From contig NC_007510.1 of the NCBI RefSeq assembly GCF_000012945.1, positions 2,356,001 through 2,420,000 of the forward strand: a stretch of DNA of 64,000 nt, in the 5' to 3' direction. Shown here piece after piece: positions 55,088-64,000 of this stretch. Positions within the stretch are counted from its first letter, which is position 1. Each line of letters opens with the position of its first letter. Made by a program: the position numbers and the translations under genes. This stretch comes from Burkholderia lata (GTDB taxonomy: Bacteria > Pseudomonadota > Gammaproteobacteria > Burkholderiales > Burkholderiaceae). Below the pieces are notes generated by a model that was not told the origin of the DNA, ran no database searches, and worked only from the letters and a program-made list of their open reading frames with translations.

Positions 55088-56053
55088 TCAGTGATCCTGC
55101 GCCGCGAACGCCTGGGCGCGTACCGGCCAGTCGTCCGGCACGACGAAGCCGCGCGCCATTTCGCGCCACGTGCCGTCACTGCCCTTTTCATGAATGCCGA
55201 TCAGCGCGGGCGCCTCACGTGCCGTCAGCACGGACGGCAGTTCCAGAGCGGCCGCCAGCGGCTCGGGTTCGAATCCGCTACCGGCGGCAGCCCGTCGCGG
55301 CGCGAGCCACGCCAGCCGCGGCAACACGCCCCATGCGACGCCGGCACGTTGCGCGGCCGCCCAGGCCGGCCACTGCGCATGAGTCAGCCAGAAGCCGTGC
55401 GGGTGATCCGGCGCGATTTCCGCGGACACCGACGGCAACGGCACGCCGTGCGGATAGAACAACCAGCCCTTGATGAACATCTGCGCATCGGACGGCGCGC
55501 CGTAGCCGAGCCGCGCGAACCCGTCGCGATCGCCGAGCCGCAGCTGGTGCTCGAGTAACCGGCGGCGCTTGCGGTCGAACCGGTCGACGAGATTGGGGCC
55601 GACGAAATCGGCGAGCGATGCGCCGGCTTGCACCGGCGCGCACAAATAGCACTTCACCGCGAGTTCCCAGTGCAGGCGCTGCCCGTCCGGTGCATCGACG
55701 AGAAAATCGACTTCGCCGAGCGTCTTGCCGTTGCTGCGCAGCGGCAGATTGGCCGCGACGAGCCGCAGCGACGGCCCGTGCGTCAGGAAATACTCGAGCA
55801 GGCATTCGGCGTAGCGGCCGAGCCGGGTGGGCCGGAAGCCGTCGAGCGCGCGATGCAGCGGCTCGGGCTGCGCATCGAGCGCGGCGAGCCATGCTTCGAC
55901 GGCCGCCTGTCCGGCCGCATCCAGCCACGGGCGCGCAAGCGGCGCGTCAGGCACCGCGGTGAGCAGGCTCGGGCTGGCCAGCAGCCAGCCCAGATCCCGA
56001 ACCGCGACGTCGTGCAGCGTATCGACGAATGCGAACGCCGCGCCGGTCGTCAT
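55088..56053 (-). CDS. DUF1853 family protein, possible PD-(D/E)XK fold
   Basis: The 321-residue protein matches the DUF1853 family by its length and by the central block GRYAECLLEYFL (79-90), TLGEVDFLVD (111-120) and HWELAVKCYL (128-137). The order Glu-83/87, Glu-114 and Asp-116, Glu-130 and Lys-134 resembles a PD-(D/E)XK nuclease core, and I believe the family has been placed in that superfamily, but activity is unproven. Its ATG overlaps the stop codon of the uracil-DNA glycosylase gene (ATGA at 56050-56053), so it is the last gene of that operon. Confidence 0.8.
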   Translation of the reverse strand: MTTGAAFAFVDTLHDVAVRDLGWLLASPSLLTAVPDAPLARPWLDAAGQAAVEAWLAALDAQPEPLHRALDGFRPTRLGRYAECLLEYFLTHGPSLRLVAANLPLRSNGKTLGEVDFLVDAPDGQRLHWELAVKCYLCAPVQAGASLADFVGPNLVDRFDRKRRRLLEHQLRLGDRDGFARLGYGAPSDAQMFIKGWLFYPHGVPLPSVSAEIAPDHPHGFWLTHAQWPAWAAAQRAGVAWGVLPRLAWLAPRRAAAGSGFEPEPLAAALELPSVLTAREAPALIGIHEKGSDGTWREMARGFVVPDDWPVRAQAFAAQDH

Positions 56054-57060
56054 TGTCCGGCCGGTCCGTTCGCGTCGGCGCCCTCGGCACGCTGGAACGT
56101 ATCGCGCGCGAGGCACAGGTCGGCCCATGCCTTCGACTTGTCCTGCAGGCTGCGCAGCAGGTACGCCGGGTGGTAGGTCACGATCACCGGCACGCCTTCG
56201 TACGCATGCACGCGGCCGCGCAGCGACGCAATGCTCGCGTCCGTCTTCAGCAGCGTCTGCGCGGCGAAGCGGCCGAGCGCGACGATCAGCTTCGGCTTCA
56301 CGAGCGCGACCTGGCGCTGCAGATAGGGCTCGCAACTCGCGACCTCGTCCGGCTCCGGATTGCGGTTGCCGGGCGGGCGACACTTGATCACGTTCGCGAT
56401 GTACACGTTATCGCCGCGCTTGAGCGACAGCGACTGCAGCATGTTGTCGAGCAGCTTGCCGGCCTGGCCGACGAACGGCTCGCCCTGCTTGTCCTCGTTC
56501 TCGCCCGGCGCTTCGCCGATCAGCATCCAGTCTGCTTCACGGTCGCCGACGCCAAACACGGTGTTGGTCCGCTTCTCGCACAGCCGGCAAAGTGTACAGT
56601 CCGACACGCGCGCGGCCAGCGCGTCCCAGTCGAGCGCGGCAACCGGCGTACCGACGGGGCGCGATTCGGCCACCGGCACGGGATCACCCGGCGGCGCCGC
56701 ATCGAACCACGCGAAATCGTCGGGTCCGGCAGGCGGCATGTCGTCCATTGGCGGCATCGTGTCGGTCGACGCGACCGGTGTGGCCGGTGCTGGCGCGCGA
56801 TCGCCGTCATCGACGCGGCGCGACGGGGCGGCGGCCGGCTCGCGAGCCGGTGAAGCATCGACGCTTCGCGCCACTGCCGGCGGCGCCTCATCCTGTACCG
56901 GTGTACGTGCGATCCGCGCAGGTCGTTCGGCCGTGACGGCCGGTGCGGCGTGCGCTTCGGCTGCCGCGTCCTCGTCCGTGCCCGCCTCCGCGCCTTTCCC
57001 GCGCCGCACCCAGATCTGCGCGAGGCCCATTTCCTCGAGCGCCGCTTCAGCCCATGCCAT
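56050..57060 (-). CDS. Family 4 uracil-DNA glycosylase (4Fe-4S) with long N-terminal extension
   Basis: The enzyme removes uracil from DNA. The catalytic part runs from about residue 150 to 336, with GEAPGENED (182-190) and a C-terminal YHPAYLLR. Four cysteines at 155, 158, 227 and 243 fit the iron-sulphur cluster spacing (CxxC, then Cys-x15-Cys). Residues 1-20 form a conserved-looking helix ([13 protein letters not shown]), followed by a Pro/Ala-rich, probably disordered linker to about 140. The ATG overlaps the end of rimI by 14 bases. The stop codon overlaps the DUF1853 start. Confidence 0.9.
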   Translation of the reverse strand: MAWAEAALEEMGLAQIWVRRGKGAEAGTDEDAAAEAHAAPAVTAERPARIARTPVQDEAPPAVARSVDASPAREPAAAPSRRVDDGDRAPAPATPVASTDTMPPMDDMPPAGPDDFAWFDAAPPGDPVPVAESRPVGTPVAALDWDALAARVSDCTLCRLCEKRTNTVFGVGDREADWMLIGEAPGENEDKQGEPFVGQAGKLLDNMLQSLSLKRGDNVYIANVIKCRPPGNRNPEPDEVASCEPYLQRQVALVKPKLIVALGRFAAQTLLKTDASIASLRGRVHAYEGVPVIVTYHPAYLLRSLQDKSKAWADLCLARDTFQRAEGADANGPAGQ

Positions 57061-57547
57061 GCGCGTCCCCTTCGTCCTTGTTCAACGTCAGACGCATCAC
57101 GATTGCGTCCTCCCGGCTGCGATGCTTCGCCGGGTAATAATTCTTGCGCCGGCCGATCGTCAAGAAGCCGAAACGCTCGTACAGATGAATTGCGCGCGGA
57201 TTGGACGGCCGCACCTCGAGCAGCACGCCGTCGAGCCCTTCCGCGCGAGAAATGCGCACGGCCTCGCGCAGCAGCGCCAGGCCCGCGCCCGCGCACTGCG
57301 CGGCCGGCGCGACGCACAGGTTCAGCAGGTGCATCTCGTCGACCACGGGCATCAGCACGCAATAGCCGATCAGCGAACCCGTCACGTGCCGCAGGCACAC
57401 GCCCTGGTAGCCGTTGCGCAACGAATCCTCGAAATTGCCGCGGCTCCACGGAAATTCGTACGCGACGTGCTCGATCGCGACGACCTCGTCGAGATCGGCA
57501 TCCGTCATCGGCGCCAGATAGCGATCGCTCAGCAGTACACCCGTCAT
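57047..57547 (-). CDS. rimI: Ribosomal protein S18-alanine N-acetyltransferase
   Basis: RimI acetylates the N-terminal alanine of ribosomal protein S18. The 166-residue GNAT protein has [20 protein letters not shown] near 80 as the acetyl-CoA loop, [18 protein letters not shown] near 115 and RRKNYYP near 138, all typical of RimI. Its ATG overlaps the tsaB stop codon (ATGA at 57544-57547). The pairing tsaB-rimI is common in bacteria. Confidence 0.92.
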   Translation of the reverse strand: MTGVLLSDRYLAPMTDADLDEVVAIEHVAYEFPWSRGNFEDSLRNGYQGVCLRHVTGSLIGYCVLMPVVDEMHLLNLCVAPAAQCAGAGLALLREAVRISRAEGLDGVLLEVRPSNPRAIHLYERFGFLTIGRRKNYYPAKHRSREDAIVMRLTLNKDEGDAHGMG

Positions 57548-58302
57548 CCCTTCGCTCCGCCCGTCTGCGCGGCCCGTGCCGCGACGCGCTCGGCGGTGGT
57601 CTGCGCAACCTTGTCGCGCACGTACTCCGGCGCGGCCTGATCGGCCGGCACCGTGCGGCCGGCGCGGAACGCGCGCAGGGCGGCGTGGGCGACCGCCAGC
57701 GCATGCGGCATTGCGTCGCTGTCGATCACGGCCGCGTGCGCCGCAGCCGGCAACTGCGCGCCGAACGCGGCGGCCGCATTGCCCGCGAGCGTGAACGGCG
57801 CATCGGGCACGCCGACGGCGCCCGGCGCATCGAGCGAAGCCGGATGCAGCGTGCGCCAGTCGCCGGTGCTGTCGTCCCACGCGAAATCCGCCCAGTAGGC
57901 TTCATCCATCCGCGCATCCAGCGCGGCCAGCACGCGGGTCGTGCCGGGCGCGCGCAGCCGCGCGTGCTCGGCGCACGCGAGCAGCGTGCCGATCGGCACG
58001 ACCGGCAGCCCGCCCCCGAACGCGAGGCCCTGGGTAATGCCCGTCGCGGTGCGCAGGCCCGTGAACGAACCGGGGCCCGCGCCGAACGCGATCGCGTCGC
58101 AATCGGCGAGCGTCAGCCCCGATTCGGCGAAAAGCGCCTGGATGGCCGGCAGCACGCGCGTGCTCGACACGGCGCCCGTCAGCTCGTGGCGGACCCAGGT
58201 TTGCGGGGTGGAAACGGCGTCATCGGCGTGGGCCGAGCGCAGCAGCGCGACCGAGCAGTATTCGGTCGACGTATCGATGGCGAGGAGCACTGTTTGCGTC
58301 AT
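57544..58302 (-). CDS. tsaB: tRNA threonylcarbamoyladenosine synthesis protein TsaB
   Basis: TsaB forms the TsaBDE complex that makes t6A37 in tRNAs reading ANN codons. The 252-residue inactive ASKHA-fold protein starts with [17 protein letters not shown] and has [21 protein letters not shown] near 75. I chose the ATG at 58302; one three codons upstream (58311) is equally possible since neither has a clear ribosome binding site. It heads a four-gene overlapping operon. Confidence 0.94.
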   Translation of the reverse strand: MTQTVLLAIDTSTEYCSVALLRSAHADDAVSTPQTWVRHELTGAVSSTRVLPAIQALFAESGLTLADCDAIAFGAGPGSFTGLRTATGITQGLAFGGGLPVVPIGTLLACAEHARLRAPGTTRVLAALDARMDEAYWADFAWDDSTGDWRTLHPASLDAPGAVGVPDAPFTLAGNAAAAFGAQLPAAAHAAVIDSDAMPHALAVAHAALRAFRAGRTVPADQAAPEYVRDKVAQTTAERVAARAAQTGGAKG

Positions 58303-58418
58303 GGACGACATTGTAATGCGGCGCCCCGCTCCCACGGGCGATCGGGCCCGATCCGTGCGTGCGCGCTTAGCCGGGTGGCGGTTTGGAAGGATCGCTCGAC
58401 CCCGCGCGGCGGTCCGCT

Positions 58419-58427
58419 TGTTAAGAT
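58419..58427 (+). promoter_or_regulatory. Likely extended -10 for the acyl-CoA-binding protein gene
   Basis: TGTTAAGAT fits the TGn extended -10 form, 32 bases before the start at 58460. No -35 match is seen. Confidence 0.4.
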
Positions 58428-58459
58428 CGCCCGACCTGAAACCCTTACGGAGACACCCG

Positions 58460-58729
58460 ATGAGCGAACTCACCGCCCAATTCGACCAGGCCCAGATCGA
58501 CGTCAAGCAACTGACGGAACGTCCGGGCAACCTGACCCTGCTGCGCCTGTACGCCCTCTTCAAGCAGGCGACCGACGGCGACGCCCACGGCGACAAGCCG
58601 GGCTTCACCGACATCGTCGGCAAATACAAGTACGACGCATGGGATGCGCTGAAGGGCACGTCGCAGGATGCGGCAAAGCAGCAGTACATCGAACTCGTCG
58701 AATCGCTGAAGAACGGCACGGCTTCCTGA
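58460..58729 (+). CDS. Acyl-CoA-binding protein
   Basis: The 89-residue protein is a complete ACBP four-helix domain that binds medium- and long-chain acyl-CoA esters. Hallmarks are LTLLRLYALFKQATDGD near 26-42 (YxLxKQA-type), DIVGKYKYDAWDALKG near 51-66 with the ligand-binding Lys and Tyr, and a final helix AAKQQYIELVESL. The family is widespread in eukaryotes and present in only some bacteria, including Burkholderia. The gene stands alone between tsaB (divergent) and the rhlE leader. Confidence 0.95.
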   Translation: MSELTAQFDQAQIDVKQLTERPGNLTLLRLYALFKQATDGDAHGDKPGFTDIVGKYKYDAWDALKGTSQDAAKQQYIELVESLKNGTAS

Positions 58730-58789
58730 CCGAATTGCCCCCTGCCGCAATAGGCAATCAAATCAGTGGCGCGGCGCAGCAAATCTCTT

Positions 58790-58795
58790 TATAAT
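58790..58795 (+). promoter_or_regulatory. Likely rhlE -10 element
   Basis: A perfect TATAAT lies about 300 bases before the helicase start. The -35 region is poor. It is the only good -10 in the gap. Confidence 0.45.
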
Positions 58796-58802
58796 GCTGG
58801 CT

Positions 58803-59091
58803 GCGTCACCCCCGCGCTCGGCTCGCAAGCCGTTCCGGCCTGACGCCTCGTAGCGTTAAGCTCCAATCCGGTTTAGAACCTGTCCCCTCCTGCTTCGACC
58901 TTCGCGGTCGTCACTTATCAGGCTGGCGGCCCCGCTCCTGAAGCGCGCCGCACCCAAAACAGCTTCTAACGCCTCATCCGCCGACGGTTCGGCGGATTGC
59001 ACCCCCGTTTCCCGATTTGCTCGCTGAATCCGACGACTTGGGTATGCGCGATTGGCGCCGACGTTTCACCCACTGTGTTTCAAGGATTGTT
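58803..59091 (+). ncRNA. Possible structured leader of the RhlE-type helicase mRNA
   Basis: If transcription starts just after the TATAAT at 58790, about 290 bases are untranslated. They include a perfect 9-bp stem ATCCGCCGA/TCGGCGGAT with a CGGT loop (58976-58997) and a smaller CGACC/GGTCG hairpin (58896-58910). No frame in this stretch looks like a gene. Whether it is regulatory or an independent small RNA is unknown. Confidence 0.35.
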
Positions 59092-60642
59092 ATGACTTCG
59101 AGCATCAACTCCAGCCCGCTCAACGCGATCGCCGACCAGGCGCTCGGTCTCGACGACGCCGCCGTACCGGCCGCGGTCGAACCGGCGTCGGACGAGCCGA
59201 ACTTCGCGTCGCTCGGGTTGTCGCCGGAGATCGTCTCCGCGCTGCAGGCCGCCGGCTATGTGAAGCCGACGCCGGTCCAGCAGCGCGCGATTCCGGCCGG
59301 CATCGCCGGCCGTGACCTGCTGGTCTCGAGCCCGACCGGTTCGGGCAAGACTGCTGCATTCATGCTGCCCGCGATCGAACGTTTCGCGCAGCTCCAGAAG
59401 ACGCAAGCGCAGCAACCGCGCGCGCCGCGTGAACCGAACCAGGGCGACCGCCGTGCGCGCCGCCCGCAACCCGTCGCGCGCCCGGGCCTGCTCGTGCTGA
59501 CGCCGACCCGTGAACTCGCGATGCAGGTCACCACGGCCGCAACGACCTACGGCAAGCACCTGAAGCGCCTGCGCACGGTCAGCATTCTCGGCGGCGTCGC
59601 CTACGGCCAGCAGCTGATGCTGCTCGCGAAGAACCCCGAAATCCTGGTCGCCACACCGGGCCGTCTGCTCGACCACCTCGAGCGTGGCCGCATCGACCTG
59701 TCCGAGCTGAAGATGCTCGTGCTGGACGAAGCCGACCGCATGCTCGACATGGGCTTCATCGACGACATCGAAACGATCGTCGCCGCCACGCCCGAGTCGC
59801 GCCAGACGATGCTGTTCTCGGCCACGCTCGACGGCAAGATCGGTTCGCTGACGAGCCGCCTGCTGAAGGATCCGGAACGCATCGAGATCCAGCAGCGCCT
59901 CGAGTCGCGCGCGAACATCGCGCAGACCGTGCACTACGTCGACGACCGCGACCACAAGGATCGCCTGCTCGATCACCTGCTGCGCGACGACGCGCTCGAC
60001 CAGGCGATCATCTTCACGGCGACCAAGATCGACGCCGACCAGCTCGCCGGCCGTCTTGCCGATGCAGGCTTCGAATCGGCTGCGCTGCACGGCGACCTGC
60101 CGCAGGGCGCGCGTAACCGCACGATCCGTGCGCTGCGCGAGCGCCGTGTGCGCGTGCTGGTGGCCACCGACGTCGCGGCACGCGGCATCGACATCCCGGG
60201 CATCACGCACGTGTTCAACTACGACCTGCCGAAGTTCGCGGAAGACTACGTGCACCGTATCGGCCGTACCGGCCGTGCGGGCCGTTCGGGCACGGCAGTG
60301 AGCCTCGTGCACCACGCCGAGCAAGGCGCGCTCAAGCGCATCGAGCGCTTCGTGCGCGCGCCGCTGCCGGTCAACGTGATCGAAGGTTTCGAGCCGCGCA
60401 AGGCGCCCCCGCGCAACGGCGGCAACGGCGGCCGCGGCCGTCCGGGCGGCGGTAACGGCGGTCGTCGTTTCGGCGGCAAGCCGGGCGGCGGCTATGGTGG
60501 CAACGGTAACGGCAACGGCCGCAGCTACGGCGGCGGCAATGGCGGTGGCTGGAGCGGCAAGCCGGGCGGCAGCCGTGACGGCGGCCCGCGTCGCGACGGC
60601 CAACGTAGCGGCGGCCCGCGTCGCAGCAATTCCGCGTCGTAA
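59092..60642 (+). CDS. rhlE: DEAD-box RNA helicase (RhlE type)
   Basis: The enzyme unwinds RNA in ribosome assembly or decay. The 516-residue protein has the Q motif region PTPVQQRAIP near 60, Walker A SPTGSGKTAAF at 80-90, TPTREL near 143, DEAD at 212-215, FSATL near 243 and HRIGRTGRAGR near 385. From about 434 to the end is a Gly/Arg/Asn-rich tail, probably disordered and RNA-binding. An insertion of basic residues lies near 105-130. AAGGA before the ATG sets the start. SrmB- or DeaD-like roles cannot be excluded. Confidence 0.92.
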   Translation: MTSSINSSPLNAIADQALGLDDAAVPAAVEPASDEPNFASLGLSPEIVSALQAAGYVKPTPVQQRAIPAGIAGRDLLVSSPTGSGKTAAFMLPAIERFAQLQKTQAQQPRAPREPNQGDRRARRPQPVARPGLLVLTPTRELAMQVTTAATTYGKHLKRLRTVSILGGVAYGQQLMLLAKNPEILVATPGRLLDHLERGRIDLSELKMLVLDEADRMLDMGFIDDIETIVAATPESRQTMLFSATLDGKIGSLTSRLLKDPERIEIQQRLESRANIAQTVHYVDDRDHKDRLLDHLLRDDALDQAIIFTATKIDADQLAGRLADAGFESAALHGDLPQGARNRTIRALRERRVRVLVATDVAARGIDIPGITHVFNYDLPKFAEDYVHRIGRTGRAGRSGTAVSLVHHAEQGALKRIERFVRAPLPVNVIEGFEPRKAPPRNGGNGGRGRPGGGNGGRRFGGKPGGGYGGNGNGNGRSYGGGNGGGWSGKPGGSRDGGPRRDGQRSGGPRRSNSAS

Positions 60643-60714
60643 GCACGCACGAGCGGCCACTACGGCCGCTCACGGAGGGCAGACCCGCGGATAACCGCCC
60701 CTGCCCGTCCAGCC

Positions 60715-60742
60715 AACCGGCGCATCTGCGCCGGTTTTTTTT
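60715..60742 (+). terminator. rhlE terminator
   Basis: AACCGGCGCA (60715-60724) pairs perfectly with TGCGCCGGTT (60727-60736), followed by a run of eight T. It lies 73 bases after the helicase stop codon. Confidence 0.9.
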
Positions 60743-61055
60743 CGCCCCGCCCCACATTTCACGATGCGGAAAATTTTTTTGTGTCGTAAAAAATCATGCT
60801 GCGCGGCACAACCCGGACGATTGCGGGATGGGAAAAAGCATTTCTTATCCCGAAATTACAATTTCAAGATATTGATTTAAAACAACTAAAAATTTACCCC
60901 ACTCCCCGGAAAGCCCCCTGTCCCGCTCCGGTCGATTTGCCTAGACTCTTATACAAGACCTCACGAACCGGAATCCACCGCTCCCGGCTTCGAGAACAGC
61001 GTCACCACCGTCAGATTCAATCCATCAGGCATCGCACCGCATCAAGGAGCTCATC
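60743..61055 (+). promoter_or_regulatory. AT-rich aceA control region with two adjacent dyads
   Basis: This stretch is unusually AT-rich for the window, mainly 60770-60900. It carries an imperfect 11-bp inverted repeat, GGGATGGGAAA and TTTCTTATCCC (60825-60835 and 60841-60851, 9 of 11 paired), and directly after it a perfect dyad GAAATT-AC-AATTTC (60852-60865). No sigma-70 promoter is convincing. The aceA ribosome binding site AAGGAG is at 61044-61049. Confidence 0.5.
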
Positions 61056-62363
<1,308 letters not shown>

Positions 62364-62518
62364 GCAGAACAGCACGACGCGCCACGCGTCATGCCGATGC
62401 CCGCCCCGCCTCGCGACGGCGCGGCATCGGCCACCGGACAACAATCAGGGAGGAGACGGCAGGCGCGCGATACCGATCGCGCGACCGGCCGCGCGGCCTG
62501 CGGGCCGCCAGCAACGAC

Positions 62519-62549
62519 GCGCGCCGGCTCCGTCCGGCGCGCCCTTTTT
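62519..62549 (+). terminator. aceA terminator
   Basis: GCGCGCCGG and CCGGCGCGC pair perfectly (62519-62527 with 62534-62542) and are followed by CCTTTTT. It lies between aceA and the convergent stress protein gene. Confidence 0.8.
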
Positions 62550-62562
62550 CCAGGGCGCCGCC

Positions 62563-62997
62563 CTACCGATAGACGATCACCGGAATTTTCGTATGGGTCA
62601 GCACGCGCTGCGTCTCGCTGCCGATCAGCAAGCTGCCGAGCCCGCGGCGTCCGTGGGACGCCATGAAGATCACGTCGCAGCCGCCGCGTTCGGCCGCCTC
62701 GATGATGCCGAGATACGGCGACGGATGCACGCTCGTCCAGGTATCGCAATCGACGCCAGCCGCCTTCGCGGCCGATTCGACCTCGTCGAGGTGAGTGCGC
62801 GCCTCGCGTTCGCTGCGCGCCCGGAAATCGGCGGGCGGCTCGATGATCACTTCGGAAAACGGCGAGTACGGATACTGCGGCAGGCACGCATAGGCCGTGA
62901 CCCGCGCGCCGACCGCGCGCGCCAGGTCGATCGCACCGTCAATCGCCTTCTGCGACAGTTCGGAACCGTCGGTTGGAACGAGGATGTGCCGGAACAT
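62563..62997 (-). CDS. Universal stress protein, UspA family
   Basis: The 144-residue alpha/beta protein starts MFRHILVPTDGSELSQKAID and has the nucleotide-binding motif ASHGRRGLGSLLIGSET near 115-131, so it is the ATP-binding type. IPVIVYR closes the domain. The ATG at 62997 begins the conserved protein; the upstream open frame is not conserved. It is convergent with aceA. Its function is probably in stress or low-oxygen survival. Confidence 0.93.
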   Translation of the reverse strand: MFRHILVPTDGSELSQKAIDGAIDLARAVGARVTAYACLPQYPYSPFSEVIIEPPADFRARSEREARTHLDEVESAAKAAGVDCDTWTSVHPSPYLGIIEAAERGGCDVIFMASHGRRGLGSLLIGSETQRVLTHTKIPVIVYR

Positions 62998-63156
62998 CGC
63001 GCCCTCCTTCGTCAATCGCACTCCGCACGTCGCGATCCCATCCGAGCCGGCCGCGACGCGTCGGACATGCCTCCTACGAGTGTAGTGCGCGAAACCGCCC
63101 AACCGGCGCCGGCAGCGGGTTCGCCCTCATATCGGAAACGCGCGGGCATGCACGAC

Positions 63157-64000
63157 TTACTCGCCCCAATATCCGGGCTGTTCGTAGGTGTGCTTCAGGT
63201 AATCGAGAAACAGCCGCACGCGCAACGGCAGATGCCGGCGTTGCGGAAACACCGCATGGATGCCGATCGGCGGGGCCGCGAATGCGTCGAGCACGCTGAC
63301 GAGCCGGCCGGCCGCGATGTCGTCGCCGACCTCCCACCACGAGCGCCATGCGAGCCCGTGGCCGTCGAGGCACCACTCGTGCAGCACCGCGCCGTCCGAG
63401 CATTCCATCGTGCCGTTCACGCGGATCGACACGACCTTGTCGTCCTCCTGGAACGCCCAGCCGCGTTGCTGGTTCGCGTTTGCCGCGAGCGCGAGGCAGT
63501 TGTGCCTCGCCAGCTCGGCGAGCGTGGCCGGCGTGCCGCGCCGTGCCAGGTACGCGGGAGAAGCGACGCACACGCGGCGATTCTCGCCGAGCTTCAGCGA
63601 CACGAGCGACGAGTCGGGCAGCTCGCCGAGCCGCACCGCGCAATCGAACCCCTCGTTGACGAGGTCGACCATCCGGTCGGACAGGTCGAGCGTGACCGAC
63701 ACGTCCGGATGGCCGACGCTGAATTCGGGCACGAGCGGTGCAACGTGCCGCCGGCCAAAACCGGCCGGCGCGGAAATGCGCAGGTGGCCGCTCGCCTTGA
63801 CGCCGCCGGCGGACACGCTCGCCTCCGCGTTCTGCATGTCGTTGATGACGCGCTGGCAATCCTCCAGGAACGCCGAGCCCTCGAACGTCAGCGTGAGCTT
63901 GCGCGTCGTGCGCACCAGCAGCTTGACGCCGAGCCGCTCTTCAAGTGCGTCGAGGCGGCGGCCGATGATCGCCGGTGCGACGCCTTCCGCGTGCGCGGCC
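63157..64000 (-). CDS. LysR-type transcriptional regulator (5' end outside window)
   Basis: About 280 residues are visible and the start is beyond the right edge. The visible N-terminal part reads IIGRRLDALEERLGVKLLVRTTR, the recognition helix and wing of a LysR helix-turn-helix. It is followed by the linker helix (EGSAFLEDCQRVINDM) and the effector-binding domain ([19 protein letters not shown]). The sequence GHLRISAP is common in the CrgA/YhjC-like subgroup. The target is probably a divergent gene beyond the window. Confidence 0.93.
   Translation of the reverse strand, partial: AAHAEGVAPAIIGRRLDALEERLGVKLLVRTTRKLTLTFEGSAFLEDCQRVINDMQNAEASVSAGGVKASGHLRISAPAGFGRRHVAPLVPEFSVGHPDVSVTLDLSDRMVDLVNEGFDCAVRLGELPDSSLVSLKLGENRRVCVASPAYLARRGTPATLAELARHNCLALAANANQQRGWAFQEDDKVVSIRVNGTMECSDGAVLHEWCLDGHGLAWRSWWEVGDDIAAGRLVSVLDAFAAPPIGIHAVFPQRRHLPLRVRLFLDYLKHTYEQPGYWGE

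Overview
The window looks like a piece of the main chromosome of a Burkholderia species, most likely of the B. cepacia complex or a close relative. The reasons are the very high G+C with strong G/C bias at third codon positions, the betaproteobacterial gene orders (rpsB-tsf-pyrH-frr-uppS-cdsA-dxr-rseP-bamA-skp-lpxD-fabZ-lpxA-lpxB-rnhB-rlmB; dapC-dapD-yffB-dapE-prmB), and familiar protein lengths such as SMC of 1170, RadA of 458 and PpsR of 271 residues. This assignment is by recognition, not by a database search. The window is almost all core genome. I saw no insertion sequence, prophage, CRISPR array, rRNA or tRNA gene.

Layout. 1-3.6 kb: a cut-off DUF899 gene, a TPR-like regulator with two winged-helix regions paired with a small beta-propeller gene, and an EamA transporter. 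3.6-6.6 kb: rnfH-ratA divergent from smpB, then qmcA-nfeD. 6.8-10.4 kb: ppsA (PEP synthase) divergent from its regulator ppsR. 10.5-26.1 kb: one long minus-strand series of envelope and translation genes read from a strong rpsB promoter, with an internal terminator between rpsB and tsf. 26.5-31.8 kb: map, glnD and a repeat-extended rluB. 31.9-40.7 kb, minus strand: smc, zipA, ligA, def and an EamA transporter. 40.8-47 kb: lysine/diaminopimelate genes with prmB, then cls. 47-52.7 kb: glutathione peroxidase, an ABC-F protein, a small hypothetical, radA and alr. 52.9-58.7 kb: lplT, thiD, then a tightly overlapping minus-strand operon tsaB-rimI-UDG-DUF1853, and an acyl-CoA-binding protein gene. 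59-64 kb: an RhlE-type helicase with a long leader, aceA, a universal stress protein and a cut-off LysR regulator.

How genes work together. The 10.5-26 kb block couples translation (S2, EF-Ts, RRF), nucleotide supply (PyrH), isoprenoid carrier synthesis (Dxr, UppS), phospholipid synthesis (CdsA), outer-membrane protein assembly (RseP, BamA, Skp) and lipid A synthesis (LpxD, FabZ, LpxA, LpxB). ppsA and aceA both serve growth on C2/C3 carbon. dapC, dapD and dapE are three steps of the succinylase branch of lysine/DAP synthesis.

No obviously new multi-gene system is visible. The most interesting leads are: a 21-bp inverted repeat shared by the divergent ppsA and ppsR control regions; adjacent dyads in an AT-rich island before aceA; a perfectly symmetric -10 region between ratA and smpB; a family-4 uracil-DNA glycosylase whose N-terminus resembles the chi-binding peptide of the replicase psi subunit and which overlaps a putative PD-(D/E)XK protein (DUF1853); long leaders before rpsB and rhlE; an intrinsic terminator immediately before dapE; and six arginine-rich repeats in RluB.
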